Shown here one piece after another: positions 9,033 to 17,771 of a stretch of DNA of 64,000 bases. Position 1 is the first letter of the stretch. Each line of letters opens with the position of its first letter. Under the pieces are notes generated by a model. It worked only from the letters and a program-made list of their open reading frames with translations. It made no database searches and was not told where the DNA came from. The stretch lies in assembly GCF_000153025.1 (NCBI RefSeq), contig NZ_CH672429.1, positions 609,079 to 673,078 on the forward strand, given 5' to 3'. Origin of the DNA: Marinomonas sp. MED121. GTDB taxonomy: Bacteria > Pseudomonadota > Gammaproteobacteria > Pseudomonadales > Marinomonadaceae. Made by a program: the position numbers and the translations under genes.

Positions 9033-9355
9033 TACTCTCTCAATCACAATCTCAACGGCACCACTAAGGCTAGCATCATTTTTATATTAGTCAGGCATGA
9101 TACGCTAAAGCCCCCTGTTATCATCCTATTCATTTACTTTTTTGAAGATTAATTGAAGGTCTGATTTCATGATAATGTGTCGTTTACTGACTCTTGATAT
9201 TTTCATCTTAACGAATCAATCAGTTAGCGCTTCTGGGTAAAAAAGGCCACCCTCAGGTAAAAGGCAACCTAAACCGAATAACAGATTTTAACTTTATTAG
9301 AGGAAAATCTTTGGCATGCATCTTGGCTAAAACACATGCCAATCAAACAACAAGG
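9033..9355. other. Intergenic gap upstream of the YkgJ gene
   Basis: About 320 bases. It contains a terminator-like hairpin for the permease (9311-9342) and presumably the YkgJ promoter. No gene was seen. Confidence 0.5.
9311..9342 (-). terminator. Probable terminator of the NCS2 permease gene
   Basis: Perfect 8-base arms TTGGCATG / CATGCCAA with a 16-base loop, followed on the minus strand by AGATTTTCC. The loop is long and the T-run short, so this is moderate evidence. Confidence 0.4.
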
Positions 9356-10804
9356 TTAAACCGCATCTAAACCTTTATCTGTTTTCGCTAATGCTTCCGC
9401 TTCTTTTTCTGCCTGTTTCTCAGCCGCGTCAATCTTTTTAAGTTCACGCTTACTCATAGGCAATAACAAACTCATGAAGATAGCAGATAAACCCGCAACA
9501 GTTACAGATGAGCCCATTAAGCTTTTAAGCAACGGTGGCATTGCACTATTCACTTCAGGTACCGCTGTCACACCTAAACCTAAGCCAAAAGAGACAGCCA
9601 TAATTAAAAGGTCACGACGGCCAAGTTCAGCAGTAGCAAGAATTCGAATCCCTGCCGCGGCAACGGTTCCAAACATCACAAGTGTTGCACCACCGAGTAC
9701 TGGCTTAGGCATAGTTTGTAAGAAAGCACCGATAATGGGGAACATACCTAACAGCACAAATAAGCCTGCTATATAGAAAGCTACATAACGACTGGCGACA
9801 CCGGTAAGCTGAATCACACCGTTATTCTGACTAAAGGTCGACATAGGAAAACTCCCCATAATCGCCGCTATAGTCGAGTTAGTACCATCACCCAGTACAC
9901 CGGCTTTAATACGGCGCATGTAAACAGGGCCTTTTACTGGCTCATTAGAGACCATGGAGTTAGCAGTTAAGTCACCAGTCGTTTCTATTGCAGTCACGAC
10001 TGAAATAATGGCAACAGGAATGAAAGCGGCAATATCAAAATCTAAACCGTATTTAAATGGCGTTGGGATAGTAATAAGCGCCACTTCGGCAATATCATAA
10101 TTAACCATCCCCATGAAAGCCGCACTAATATAGCCAACAAGCATACCTATCATGATGGCTGAAAGACGCAGTGTTTGATTACTAAAACGGTTTAACAGAA
10201 TAATGGTACTTAATGTGATGCCGCCAATCGCAAGATAATGCAGCGCGCCCTTATCTTGCGCATTAAAGCCACCCGCTAAATCTGTCATACCCACTTTGAT
10301 TAAGGACAGCCCAATAGTGGTAATCACGATACCTGTCACCACTGGTGTAATGATACGGCCAAGCTTATGCATGAAACGACTTAATACAATTTCGATGAAA
10401 GCAGAACACAGACACACACCAAAGATCATGGCGAGAATATCTTCGGAACTACCGCCGCGGTTTTTCACTAAAAAACCAGCAGCCAATACGGCGCTTAAAA
10501 AGGCAAAACTGGTGCCTTGTACACATAACAATCCAGAACCAATAGGGCCGACACGTTTCGCTTGAATAAAGGTACCAACCCCAGAAACGATTAGGGCCAT
10601 ACTGATTAAATAGGGAAGATGTTCACCGAGCCCTAACACTCCCCCTATGATCAAGGCTGGTGTGGTAATGCCGACAAAACTGGCCAAGATATGCTGAAAC
10701 GCAGCAAATAAGGCCTTAAGGGGTTCTGGCCTGTCATTAAGACCATAGATTAATTCATTTTTATCATTGTTAGATTGCTTTTCTTGCTGATTGTTATTAC
10801 TCAT
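9356..10804 (-). CDS. NCS2-family nucleobase (xanthine/uric acid/uracil) permease
   Basis: A polytopic membrane protein of 482 residues with about 14 hydrophobic segments. The N-terminal part has FQHILASFVGITTPALIIGG, the classic start of the NCS2 (UraA/XanQ/UacT) family. The central SVVTAIETTGDLTANS carries the conserved acidic residue of TM8, and TFSQNNGVIQLTGVASR is the TM9-10 signature seen in xanthine and uric acid members. It should import a purine base by proton symport. The ATG is preceded by GGAG nine bases upstream. It lies about 215 bases downstream of, and on the same strand as, an 8-oxoguanine deaminase-like gene, pointing to an oxidised or ordinary purine as substrate. The hydrophilic C-terminus is Lys/Glu/Ala rich. 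Confidence 0.88.
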   Translation of the reverse strand: MSNNNQQEKQSNNDKNELIYGLNDRPEPLKALFAAFQHILASFVGITTPALIIGGVLGLGEHLPYLISMALIVSGVGTFIQAKRVGPIGSGLLCVQGTSFAFLSAVLAAGFLVKNRGGSSEDILAMIFGVCLCSAFIEIVLSRFMHKLGRIITPVVTGIVITTIGLSLIKVGMTDLAGGFNAQDKGALHYLAIGGITLSTIILLNRFSNQTLRLSAIMIGMLVGYISAAFMGMVNYDIAEVALITIPTPFKYGLDFDIAAFIPVAIISVVTAIETTGDLTANSMVSNEPVKGPVYMRRIKAGVLGDGTNSTIAAIMGSFPMSTFSQNNGVIQLTGVASRYVAFYIAGLFVLLGMFPIIGAFLQTMPKPVLGGATLVMFGTVAAAGIRILATAELGRRDLLIMAVSFGLGLGVTAVPEVNSAMPPLLKSLMGSSVTVAGLSAIFMSLLLPMSKRELKKIDAAEKQAEKEAEALAKTDKGLDAV

Positions 10805-11020
10805 GCTGTTGCTCCGCTTATTATTTTTTTACGAGATACTGACAAGTTTGAGTTCTTAGTTTTTTAAGTTAACGATTTAAATAGCTGGCCCAATCATTTA
10901 TTCATTCAGCCAGCTAATTCTGTTTATTCCTTTTTATTTCGCTTCTTCTCCTTCATCTTCTCCCCCTATTTTTGAAAACCATTAAAACGTCTCTTTCAAC
11001 AACAAACTAACGGCGACTTA

Positions 11021-12382
11021 TTAATAGCCAGCCGATTGAAATAAAGCTTTTGCTGCTGCCGTATGTTTTCGCATCAAGTCGTTTATATCCCCTTCTAACC
11101 AGAGCCCTTGTTTGACTTTCCAATTACCATTGATCATGACGGCATCGGCCTTATGAGCACCACATAACACCATGGCTGCCAAAGGGTCATGACTACCGCT
11201 AAATCTAGGTTCATCTAGTTTGTAAAGGGCAAGATCGGCCTTCATTCCTATCGCTAACTGGCCAATATCAGCACGGTTTAATACCTCGGCAGAACCTCTA
11301 GTAGCAAGGTTAAGGGCATCTAGGTGAGTAAACTCATCCGCTTGGTATCTCAACCTCTGTATGCAAAGGGCTTGCCTAATTTCTTGCATCAAGTTGCTAT
11401 GATCATTTGATGCTGAGCCATCAACCCCCAACCCAACACGAACACCAGCCGCTTCAAGCTCTTTCACTCTGGCAATACCAGAGGCCAATACCATGTTGGA
11501 TGAAGGGCAATGACATATCCCTACTTTGGCTGCCCCAAGGCGCTTCACTTCTTCGTCATTAAAGTGAATACCGTGTGCTAGCCAAGTTTTGTTATGTAGC
11601 CAACCCACTGTCTCTAAATAGTCCAATGGCCTTTGCCCAAACATTTCTAAACAGAAGTTATTTTCATCCTCTGTTTCCGCAAGGTGGGTATGAATATTCA
11701 CATCAAATTCTTTTGCTAATGCGGCTGTGCTCTTCATCAAATCTTGGGTAACAGAAAAAGGTGAACAAGGGGCGAGCGCTATTTCGATAAGATCATCTTT
11801 TTGATGATAAGCCAGAATCAAACGAGCACTGTCATCCATGATGGTCTCTTCACTTTGCACAACAGACTGAGGCGGCAAGCCACCTTGATCTTGACCTAAA
11901 CTCATGGAACCTCGGGTAAAAGTCGCGCGCATACCTAAGCGCTTAGCAACCTCTACCTGCTGGTCTATGCCATTAACTAAGGTTTCTGGGAATAAATAAT
12001 GATGGTCACTCACTGTGGTACAACCACTAAGCAATAGCTCTACCATGGCAAGCTCGGTGGCTAACGCATGCTGCTCTGGTGTGAGCTTGGCCCAAATCGG
12101 ATAAAGGGTTTGCAACCAAGGGAAGAGTTTTTTATTTAAAGCAGGTGGACAAGCCCGAGTCAGGGTTTGATAAAAATGATGATGAGTATTCACCGTCCCT
12201 GGCATAAGCACATGGGCACTGGCATCAAAAATTTGATCATACTGACGCTTGGGGCTTTGACCTTTTGGCACCAACTCAAGTATGGTTTGACCCTGTATCA
12301 AGATACCATTGCTGGCATCTCCATTATTGGCCGTAAAGGTCGAAAGAGGTGATTTTATCCATAAAACAGATTGCTTTGTCAT
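11021..12382 (-). CDS. 8-oxoguanine deaminase-like amidohydrolase
   Basis: A cytoplasmic zinc amidohydrolase of 453 residues. Visible metal and catalytic motifs are THHHF (about residues 65-69), HTHLAETEDEN (mid-protein), the LAHGIHF histidine and GVDGSASND, whose Asp is the general base. The segment LTRACPPALNKKLFPWLQTLYPIWA matches the subfamily that deaminates 8-oxoguanine to urate (PA0142 type), close relatives of which hydrolyse hydroxyatrazine-like triazines. The open frame extends 22 codons further, but the ATG at 12382 has AAGAG upstream and starts where the family starts. The adjacent NCS2 permease supports purine salvage. Exact substrate is inferred. Confidence 0.85.
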   Translation of the reverse strand: MTKQSVLWIKSPLSTFTANNGDASNGILIQGQTILELVPKGQSPKRQYDQIFDASAHVLMPGTVNTHHHFYQTLTRACPPALNKKLFPWLQTLYPIWAKLTPEQHALATELAMVELLLSGCTTVSDHHYLFPETLVNGIDQQVEVAKRLGMRATFTRGSMSLGQDQGGLPPQSVVQSEETIMDDSARLILAYHQKDDLIEIALAPCSPFSVTQDLMKSTAALAKEFDVNIHTHLAETEDENNFCLEMFGQRPLDYLETVGWLHNKTWLAHGIHFNDEEVKRLGAAKVGICHCPSSNMVLASGIARVKELEAAGVRVGLGVDGSASNDHSNLMQEIRQALCIQRLRYQADEFTHLDALNLATRGSAEVLNRADIGQLAIGMKADLALYKLDEPRFSGSHDPLAAMVLCGAHKADAVMINGNWKVKQGLWLEGDINDLMRKHTAAAKALFQSAGY

Positions 12383-13130
12383 AACACGCACTCTTGTTAA
12401 AGGATGCATGCCATAAATCTGGCCATGCACCCACAGTTCTAGGTACATGGCAGTGACTTTCGTGTTGATCTACCAAATCGAGATAAAAACATTAACAAAA
12501 CAAATTAACTAAGTCATGTGTTCGAAACCCTTGAATTAGATCAATTTTGTCTTCGCTTAATTATTTTTATAATTTATAGATATAAAACAATTGTTTCAAA
12601 TCTAGGCCGATTAATTTTCTCAAGCAGTCGATTAAATTAAGCTTGAGACTTATGCAAGACCCAAAAAATTGTTAACGAAAACCCTAATTGAAATCACAAT
12701 AAAAAACTAACACTTAGAAAAAATTAGATTCTAAGCATATGTTTTTAAATGGAATAAAATTCAACCCAAACTATTCATGACAAAATAAAAAGAGGCCAAG
12801 AATAGGTAAAATAAGAGTATAAAAACCATTACATTACTGCTTTTCAACATCCTTTAAAGCGAGCACCTGATTTGTGTATAGACAATTTGACTGAAAAACA
12901 ACCAAGTCGCAATAGCCTTCATATACCCTGTAACTATTTATCATATAACAATAACGAGTATTGGTTTCATATTACAAAAAACCAATTATTTGATCCATTT
13001 TCTTAAAAAACTACCATTAAAACGACGTTATCAAGCTTAAGGTTGAGTTAAGAATCAGAGCCTATTATTGATTCTAACAACGAAAATCAGATCGATTTTC
13101 GAATGAAACTCAGTCAGACAAGGATTCGTT
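12383..13130. other. AT-rich intergenic gap
   Basis: About 750 bases between divergent genes. It is strongly AT-rich, with many A/T runs and no ORF with a ribosome-binding site. It must hold the deaminase promoter and that of the unknown gene at 13131. The only distinct structure I found is the dyad at 13081-13101. Confidence 0.5.
13081..13101. promoter_or_regulatory. Dyad upstream of the unknown gene at 13131
   Basis: Perfect 8-base arms CGAAAATC / GATTTTCG with a 5-base spacer, 30 bases before the start codon. It could be an operator or a 5'-UTR hairpin. Confidence 0.4.
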
Positions 13131-14300
13131 ATGCCTTTTACCATCAACAATGTACTCGTTACTTTTTCGATCGCAGAATTTGACCGTATTGCTCAACAAT
13201 GCAATCCCGCTGTCAGGTTTGGTAATTCCAGTTTAGATAACTTACGTGCGCTACTAACTCGCACAACCCCACCGGTTCAAAAACAAGACATAAGTTTAAG
13301 AATCTCAAGAATTTCCCATGCGAAAAGAAACAAGTATAAGAAAGTCATTAAATATGTTTCATTCCATTACCCTGCAATCTCGCAAAACCTAGTACTTAAT
13401 GTTGTCGCTAATGGCCGCCTAACAAACAGACTAGATTTTCAAGCTTATTATGCAACCATGGATCCCACTACAGATTATGTTGACCTTATGTATGGTATTG
13501 CCGCCGCAAGGGGCTTCCCTCCTTATCGATTGACAACTGGGCGCCCTTTACAGTGTGACGACTTTAATAACGCGTCCAATATAGGAACAGGGGCTGCTTT
13601 TCAACGGCTTTGGAATGGCGCCGGGTTACTTAATACTACGCGTCAAGATGCGATAAACAGCATTCAACGTGGCGCAGGGCCTCTCAATCTTGGTGAAATT
13701 CGTAACGAAGCAACTCGCCAAGTATTTTCTAACGGCTTACTTGCTAGCCGTTATAACCCTGCAGATGTTTTCAATATGGAAAACAGAAGAGTCTTAAAAG
13801 ATACTCAGCACAATAAAGCAACAATCCGATCACAGCATCCAGATACCATGCGAGGCCGAAGAACAGCAGATCAAAATTATTGGGCCCATGCAAGAATGTT
13901 AAAAGGCATTAGACGTGCTTGCAAAGGTGGTATTGCCATGGTTGCGTCCTCACCTCTTTATCAAAATGTTGAGGCAAAGGTTCATTTCGTTCTAGATGGT
14001 TTGGGTGATTTAGGCACAATGGCAAGAAAGGACACTCTGGCTAATAAAGATGACTATGTTGCTATCACCTCATCAGAGCTCGCTTTTTGTTGTCGCTATT
14101 GGAATGATGCCAACTTCCCTCTACGTAATGTGGTTAAGTTTTACGTCAATGGGAATAGAGTGCACGCCCCATGGGAAGCGGATTGGCGTATTAATGATGC
14201 AACCGGAGCCCCCGTCTATTCTAATCAAGAGGCGTGGTTACGTTACCAATATAGTTCAGTACAAACTAATCCTGTCGCTAAGCCCTTCCCTCGTTTTTAA
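13131..14300 (+). CDS. Protein of unknown function, 389 residues
   Basis: Not recognised. The start is well supported (AAGGA six bases before the ATG). There is no signal peptide or membrane segment. The protein is basic in its first third (HAKRNKYKKVIKYVSFHY) and contains many Asn, Arg and aromatic residues. Residues 255-389 (about base 13890 onward) contain ARMLKGIRRACKGGIAMVAS, VHFVLDGLGDLG and LAFCCRYW blocks, which look like a folded domain. Its 3' end overlaps the convergent GFA gene by four bases through shared stop codons. It is preceded by a long AT-rich gap, and its codon use is not strikingly foreign. Secreted effector, toxin and regulatory roles are all open; I assign none. Confidence 0.7.
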   Translation: MPFTINNVLVTFSIAEFDRIAQQCNPAVRFGNSSLDNLRALLTRTTPPVQKQDISLRISRISHAKRNKYKKVIKYVSFHYPAISQNLVLNVVANGRLTNRLDFQAYYATMDPTTDYVDLMYGIAAARGFPPYRLTTGRPLQCDDFNNASNIGTGAAFQRLWNGAGLLNTTRQDAINSIQRGAGPLNLGEIRNEATRQVFSNGLLASRYNPADVFNMENRRVLKDTQHNKATIRSQHPDTMRGRRTADQNYWAHARMLKGIRRACKGGIAMVASSPLYQNVEAKVHFVLDGLGDLGTMARKDTLANKDDYVAITSSELAFCCRYWNDANFPLRNVVKFYVNGNRVHAPWEADWRINDATGAPVYSNQEAWLRYQYSSVQTNPVAKPFPRF

Positions 14301-14698
14301 CTTGATAATTGTGGCTCTAGACTTTTACTTTCATCATACCAAGGCATTCTTTCATGCCAGACCCTAACTTCCTGAGGAGGAAGTTTAGGCTGGCTTGAAA
14401 GCGTGCCAACGGGCACAACCAGCAGCCTTTCATTTTGTGTTACAAATGGCATGGAAGTCCCACAGGTTTTACAAAACACCCGTCTTACCTGACTATTGGG
14501 CACATCAAAACTTTTCAAATGATTCTTTCCTTGCAACCAACTTATATTCTCTACAAAGGTAAATGCATTGGCTACATTTGAAGAGCCCGACGCTTTTTGG
14601 CATAAGCGACAATGGCAAAGTTTAAAGCTCATAAAATCATCTTTGACTTCATATTTTACCTTTTCACAAATACATGACCCAAGTAAGTAGGATGCCAT
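14297..14698 (-). CDS. GFA/CENP-V family zinc protein
   Basis: A 133-residue protein of the glutathione-dependent formaldehyde-activating (GFA) fold. Zinc ligands appear as SCICEKVKYEV (CxC, about residues 8-10), CHCRLCQKASG (CxCxxC) and FCKTCGTSMPF (CxxC), the canonical arrangement of the family. Members bind two zinc ions; glutathione-hydroxymethyl activity is shown for only a few and should not be assumed. The ATG at 14698 is preceded by GAAGAGG, whereas the longer frame to 14740 lacks a site. It begins 45 bases after the stop of the membrane protein gene on the same strand, so the two probably form an operon. Confidence 0.85.
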   Translation of the reverse strand: MASYLLGSCICEKVKYEVKDDFMSFKLCHCRLCQKASGSSNVANAFTFVENISWLQGKNHLKSFDVPNSQVRRVFCKTCGTSMPFVTQNERLLVVPVGTLSSQPKLPPQEVRVWHERMPWYDESKSLEPQLSS

Positions 14699-14742
14699 TT
14701 TGCTTGCCTCTTCATTTAGGTGATAGTCATCTGTTATCAAGT

Positions 14743-15108
14743 TTAATCTACTAAAAAGTACGCTTTGATTTTTTGATTAAAACTTAACCCAAAAGACACC
14801 AGAGCGATCACCATGCCAATGTAAGCGCCAGCAGGAATAGCGATCACAAAATTAACAAAGAACATGGCTCTAAACCCCACAAAGTTACGCTTTAAAATAA
14901 AGCTCACTAAAAAAGCGAAACTCGCAATATAAGCGGCACCTGTATACAAGAACCATTGAGGGTCTAGCGTACCGACTTGAATATTCTGGCTAGTAAAAAC
15001 ACCATAAAATACAAAAGGCAGAACCATCATCAGGGCATTCAAAATGAAAGTAACTCTTAGTGGGATAGGTTTTTTGGGGAGGTCTTGGGCTAAATTTGGG
15101 CTAGTCAT
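14743..15108 (-). CDS. Four-helix membrane protein, function unknown
   Basis: A 121-residue inner-membrane protein with four hydrophobic segments (about residues 20-40, 52-70, 78-94 and 96-110). I do not recognise the family. It is divergent from a TetR gene, and the shared intergenic region contains two clear inverted repeats, so it is probably the regulator's direct target together with the downstream GFA gene. A small transporter-like or stress-membrane role would fit but is unproven. Confidence 0.6.
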   Translation of the reverse strand: MTSPNLAQDLPKKPIPLRVTFILNALMMVLPFVFYGVFTSQNIQVGTLDPQWFLYTGAAYIASFAFLVSFILKRNFVGFRAMFFVNFVIAIPAGAYIGMVIALVSFGLSFNQKIKAYFLVD

Positions 15109-15191
15109 AGGATTACCATATTTACTTAAATTAAAAATTACCGACTCGCTCTAAAGACAAAGCTGATGGAATAAATTACACTAACCAAGCC

Positions 15192-15209
15192 TTGAACCAA
15201 TCAGTTCAA
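15192..15209. promoter_or_regulatory. TetR operator 1
   Basis: Inverted repeat TTGAAC-N6-GTTCAA between the divergent membrane-protein and TetR genes. The right half is repeated in the adjacent operator. Confidence 0.65.
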
Positions 15210-15217
15210 GATTATTC

Positions 15218-15234
15218 TGGAACGATCAGTTCAA
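15218..15234. promoter_or_regulatory. TetR operator 2
   Basis: Imperfect inverted repeat TGGAAC-N5-GTTCAA. Together with operator 1 it forms a direct repeat of AACnATCAGTTCAAGAT, which suggests cooperative binding of two dimers. Confidence 0.6.
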
Positions 15235-15270
15235 GATGTCAATGTTATTTTTTGAATGGAAAAATAGGCT

Positions 15271-15882
15271 ATGAGTGGAAATAAACAATTCGATACCGAC
15301 GCAGCAATAGATTCAGCCATGCCACTCTTCAAGGATAAAGGCTTTTCTGGCACCTCACTTTCTGATTTAGAGAAATCCACAAAGCTTAATAAATCAAGCA
15401 TTTACAATACTTTTGGCAATAAAGAAGGTCTATACACAGCTTGCCTTGAAAGGTTCCGTATTCATTACACAAGTCAAGCCTTAGCTAAACTGGCGCATGC
15501 TGATTTTAAAACTGCGATTCATCAGTATTGTGATTTCCTAGTGGGTGGATTTAATGACGAGAATCTGGATCAAGGCTGTTTGGCGAGTTTGGCAGCGTTA
15601 GAAATGGGTGGCCAAGAATCGAATGCCAAAGAGTCAATTAAAATGGGCTTAGACGATATGCTCTCATGCCTAGAAAATAGGTGTCAGCTCGCCATTGATC
15701 AAGGCCAACTCAGCAATCAATGGCAAGCAAGCGAGTTGGCAGCCATGATTATTGCGGTTAATCGTGGCGCCATTATATTAAACCGTGGTCGGGGTGATAA
15801 AGAAGCTGGAAACAATGCCTATAGAGGACTATTTACTTTGCTCTTCAATGAAAAAGAAGCACCTAACCTTGGCACATTTTAG
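15271..15882 (+). CDS. TetR family transcriptional repressor
   Basis: A 203-residue regulator. The N-terminal helix-turn-helix (residues 7-55) has the TetR pattern: AIDSAMPLFKDKGFSGTSLSDLEKS, then LNKSSIYNTFGNKEGLY, the recognition helix and following motif. The C-terminal ligand domain (about 80-200) includes DQGCLASLAALEMG, the cysteine-containing segment common in the subfamily that resembles AcuR/NemR-type repressors of electrophile responses. It is divergent from a small membrane protein and GFA gene, with two operator-like dyads between them. That arrangement suggests autoregulation and control of a small detoxification operon. The inducer is unknown; a reactive aldehyde or electrophile is a guess from the GFA partner. 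Confidence 0.88.
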   Translation: MSGNKQFDTDAAIDSAMPLFKDKGFSGTSLSDLEKSTKLNKSSIYNTFGNKEGLYTACLERFRIHYTSQALAKLAHADFKTAIHQYCDFLVGGFNDENLDQGCLASLAALEMGGQESNAKESIKMGLDDMLSCLENRCQLAIDQGQLSNQWQASELAAMIIAVNRGAIILNRGRGDKEAGNNAYRGLFTLLFNEKEAPNLGTF

Positions 15883-15972
15883 GTTGATTTTTATCACAGA
15901 TAAAACCAAGTATGAAGACTTGCTTAACCCTATTATCTTCTTATCAACATAGGATCTTCCTATCAAAACAGG

Positions 15973-15996
15973 TTGAGCGAGCATTCACTCGTTCAA
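15973..15996. promoter_or_regulatory. Inverted repeat upstream of the 76-residue protein
   Basis: TTGAGCGAG-cattca-CTCGTTCAA, with one mismatch in 9-base arms. The outer GTTCAA half-site resembles the TetR operators at 15192-15234, so the same regulator may act here. Confidence 0.4.
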
Positions 15997-16024
15997 AGAG
16001 ACACATAAATCGAGGATGTAGGTT

Positions 16025-16255
16025 ATGCCATTAAATGAATTGATTGAAGATAAAATAAGTCAGTATGCCCAGGCTCTGGCAAGTGGTCATACGAAAAAAC
16101 AAGAACATGCTTTAGGTGAAATTGGGTTTTATTTAGCCCTAGCCCGCATTAAAGCCAAGAAAGCAACGGCTGAAGATATTGGTTTGTTTGACGCCATCAA
16201 TGACACACTTCAATTACAAGGCTTGATTGCTAACCATCAAACCTTTTATAAATAG
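16025..16255 (+). CDS. Small helical protein of unknown function
   Basis: A 76-residue soluble protein, predicted mainly helical (ALGEIGFYLALARIKAKKATAEDIGLFDAI). It has no cysteines and no signal peptide. The start is supported by a GAGGA element eight bases before the ATG. It is not recognised. It follows the TetR gene by 140 bases, with an inverted repeat related to the TetR operator between them, and is closed by a strong terminator, so it is likely expressed as its own unit. Confidence 0.6.
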   Translation: MPLNELIEDKISQYAQALASGHTKKQEHALGEIGFYLALARIKAKKATAEDIGLFDAINDTLQLQGLIANHQTFYK

Positions 16256-16285
16256 CCCCTAAAATTCATGCTGCTATCATGCTGC

Positions 16286-16312
16286 TATAAAGGGGCCTAA
16301 AGCCCCTTTATA
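16286..16312. terminator. Bidirectional terminator
   Basis: TATAAAGGGGC and GCCCCTTTATA arms with a 5-base loop. It lies between convergent genes (16255 and 16321) and has A/T tracts on both sides, so it can serve both strands. Confidence 0.75.
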
Positions 16313-16320
16313 TATGAAGA

Positions 16321-16938
16321 TTAAATCGTTGCTGCAACACCCGCGGCGACAAATACCAGCGCCGATACACGGTCAAGAATATTGGTTTTACGGGCATTGT
16401 TAATTCTGCCTACAATGGCTCTTGCCAAAACGCCGTAGAGCACCTTACACAGAAAATCCACGGCAAACCAAGTCGCCACAATCAAAATTAGCTGGGTCAA
16501 GTAACTTTCTTGCGGCGAAATAAACTGAGGTAAAAAGGCAATAAAAAAGACAATATCCTTCGGGTTGGTAATGCCTAACGTAAAACTCTTAAGCAAAAGG
16601 TTTTGGTGTTTTTTTGACTCGTCTGCGCCTTCTGCCCCCTCTTGATTATTCGCTTTTGATGTTAACCAAAGCGAAATGCCTAAATAAATAAGGTATGCAG
16701 CCCCGATATATTTAATCACATAAAATGCGGTTTCAGAAGCCGCTATGATGGCACCTAAACCTAATGCAGAGATGGTAATCAATATAGAAGACGCGGTGCT
16801 ACCACCAAGGATAATCGGCATAGAGCGTTTCATACCAAGGTTAATTGAGCTATTTACCATTAATAGGGTTAATGGTCCTGGAATGCCGATGACCAATGCA
16901 ATGGTAATGGTAAAAATTACCCAAGTATTAAAATCCAT
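16321..16938 (-). CDS. LysE/RhtB-family exporter
   Basis: A 205-residue inner-membrane protein with six hydrophobic segments. It starts with FTITIALVIGIPGPLTLLMVNSS, whose PGP motif is the LysE/RhtB family signature. The cytoplasmic loop is charged (KANNQEGAEGADESKKH), and FTLGITNPKDIVFFIAFLPQF is the conserved second half. It should export an amino acid or derivative by proton antiport. It is divergent from a MarR regulator, and a perfect palindrome lies in the shared promoter, so regulation by that MarR protein is likely. Substrate unknown. Confidence 0.85.
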   Translation of the reverse strand: MDFNTWVIFTITIALVIGIPGPLTLLMVNSSINLGMKRSMPIILGGSTASSILITISALGLGAIIAASETAFYVIKYIGAAYLIYLGISLWLTSKANNQEGAEGADESKKHQNLLLKSFTLGITNPKDIVFFIAFLPQFISPQESYLTQLILIVATWFAVDFLCKVLYGVLARAIVGRINNARKTNILDRVSALVFVAAGVAATI

Positions 16939-17042
16939 AAGAGGCGCCTCACTGCGAATGCCATTTGAGTATTGAGATTAAATAAAGTCTTATCCGTTAG
17001 AAATCATTGGAAAGTGGTCTATTCGTTTATATAAATATAACA

Positions 17043-17066
17043 ATTTATATTACAAGTAATATAAAT
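17043..17066. promoter_or_regulatory. Perfect palindrome, probable MarR operator
   Basis: ATTTATATTAC-AA-GTAATATAAAT: 11-base perfect arms with a two-base centre, between the divergent LysE and MarR genes. Size and position fit a dimeric MarR-type repressor. Confidence 0.65.
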
Positions 17067-17172
17067 GATGTTGAGAAACTGTGTCAAACCCTTTAAAGTT
17101 TAACCTCTAAATTACATCAATTTCCTTAGGCCAAACGCATCCTAAGATTCAGCTATAAAAGAGAGACTAAAT

Positions 17173-17673
17173 ATGTCAGATTGGATTTCTGAAATGGAAG
17201 GACTTGCACTCGGCTCTCGTATGAGACGCTTCAGTGATTATCTCTCAGCTGAAATCAAAGCTGTCTATAAAGCTCAGGGCATAGATTTCAATCCTCGTCA
17301 TTTCCCTGTGGTTTCTCTGATTTGCGCCCATTCCGCAAATTTATTATCCATCCGTGAATTAGCCGAAGAAACTGGGCTAACTCACTCCTCTATCAGTCAA
17401 ACTGTGAGTAAATTAGAAAGCCTTGGTCTTTGTATAAGAGAAACAGACCCAAGAGATGAAAGAGCCATTATTGTACGCCCGACCGAGCAGGCTTTGACCT
17501 TTGTTGAGCAAGAGTTAAAACCGGTTTGGCAGGCGATAAAAATCGTCACTAATCAATGTTTACCCAACCAAACAAAAGGGTTTTGGCCCTCTTTAGAAGG
17601 GGCTGAAGAAGTCATGCATGGCGAACCACTTTCAAGGCAAATTCTTAAACATTTAAAGCAAAATAAATCATGA
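17173..17673 (+). CDS. MarR family transcriptional regulator
   Basis: A 166-residue regulator with the winged-helix core at about residues 48-115: LLSIRELAEETGLTHSSISQTVSKLESLGLCIRETDPRDERAII, where the DPRDER wing is the MarR hallmark. It is divergent from a LysE-type exporter, with a perfect palindrome in the shared promoter, the usual arrangement for a repressor controlling an exporter and itself. The ligand is probably the exported compound (inference). Confidence 0.88.
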   Translation: MSDWISEMEGLALGSRMRRFSDYLSAEIKAVYKAQGIDFNPRHFPVVSLICAHSANLLSIRELAEETGLTHSSISQTVSKLESLGLCIRETDPRDERAIIVRPTEQALTFVEQELKPVWQAIKIVTNQCLPNQTKGFWPSLEGAEEVMHGEPLSRQILKHLKQNKS

Positions 17674-17771
17674 TAAGTACGAACAAACTCAATACTTGCT
17701 TCATACAAGAGGCAAATCTATCTATGCCCCTTGTATGACAATGGCACTAATACCCATCTTTTACTTTTAAT

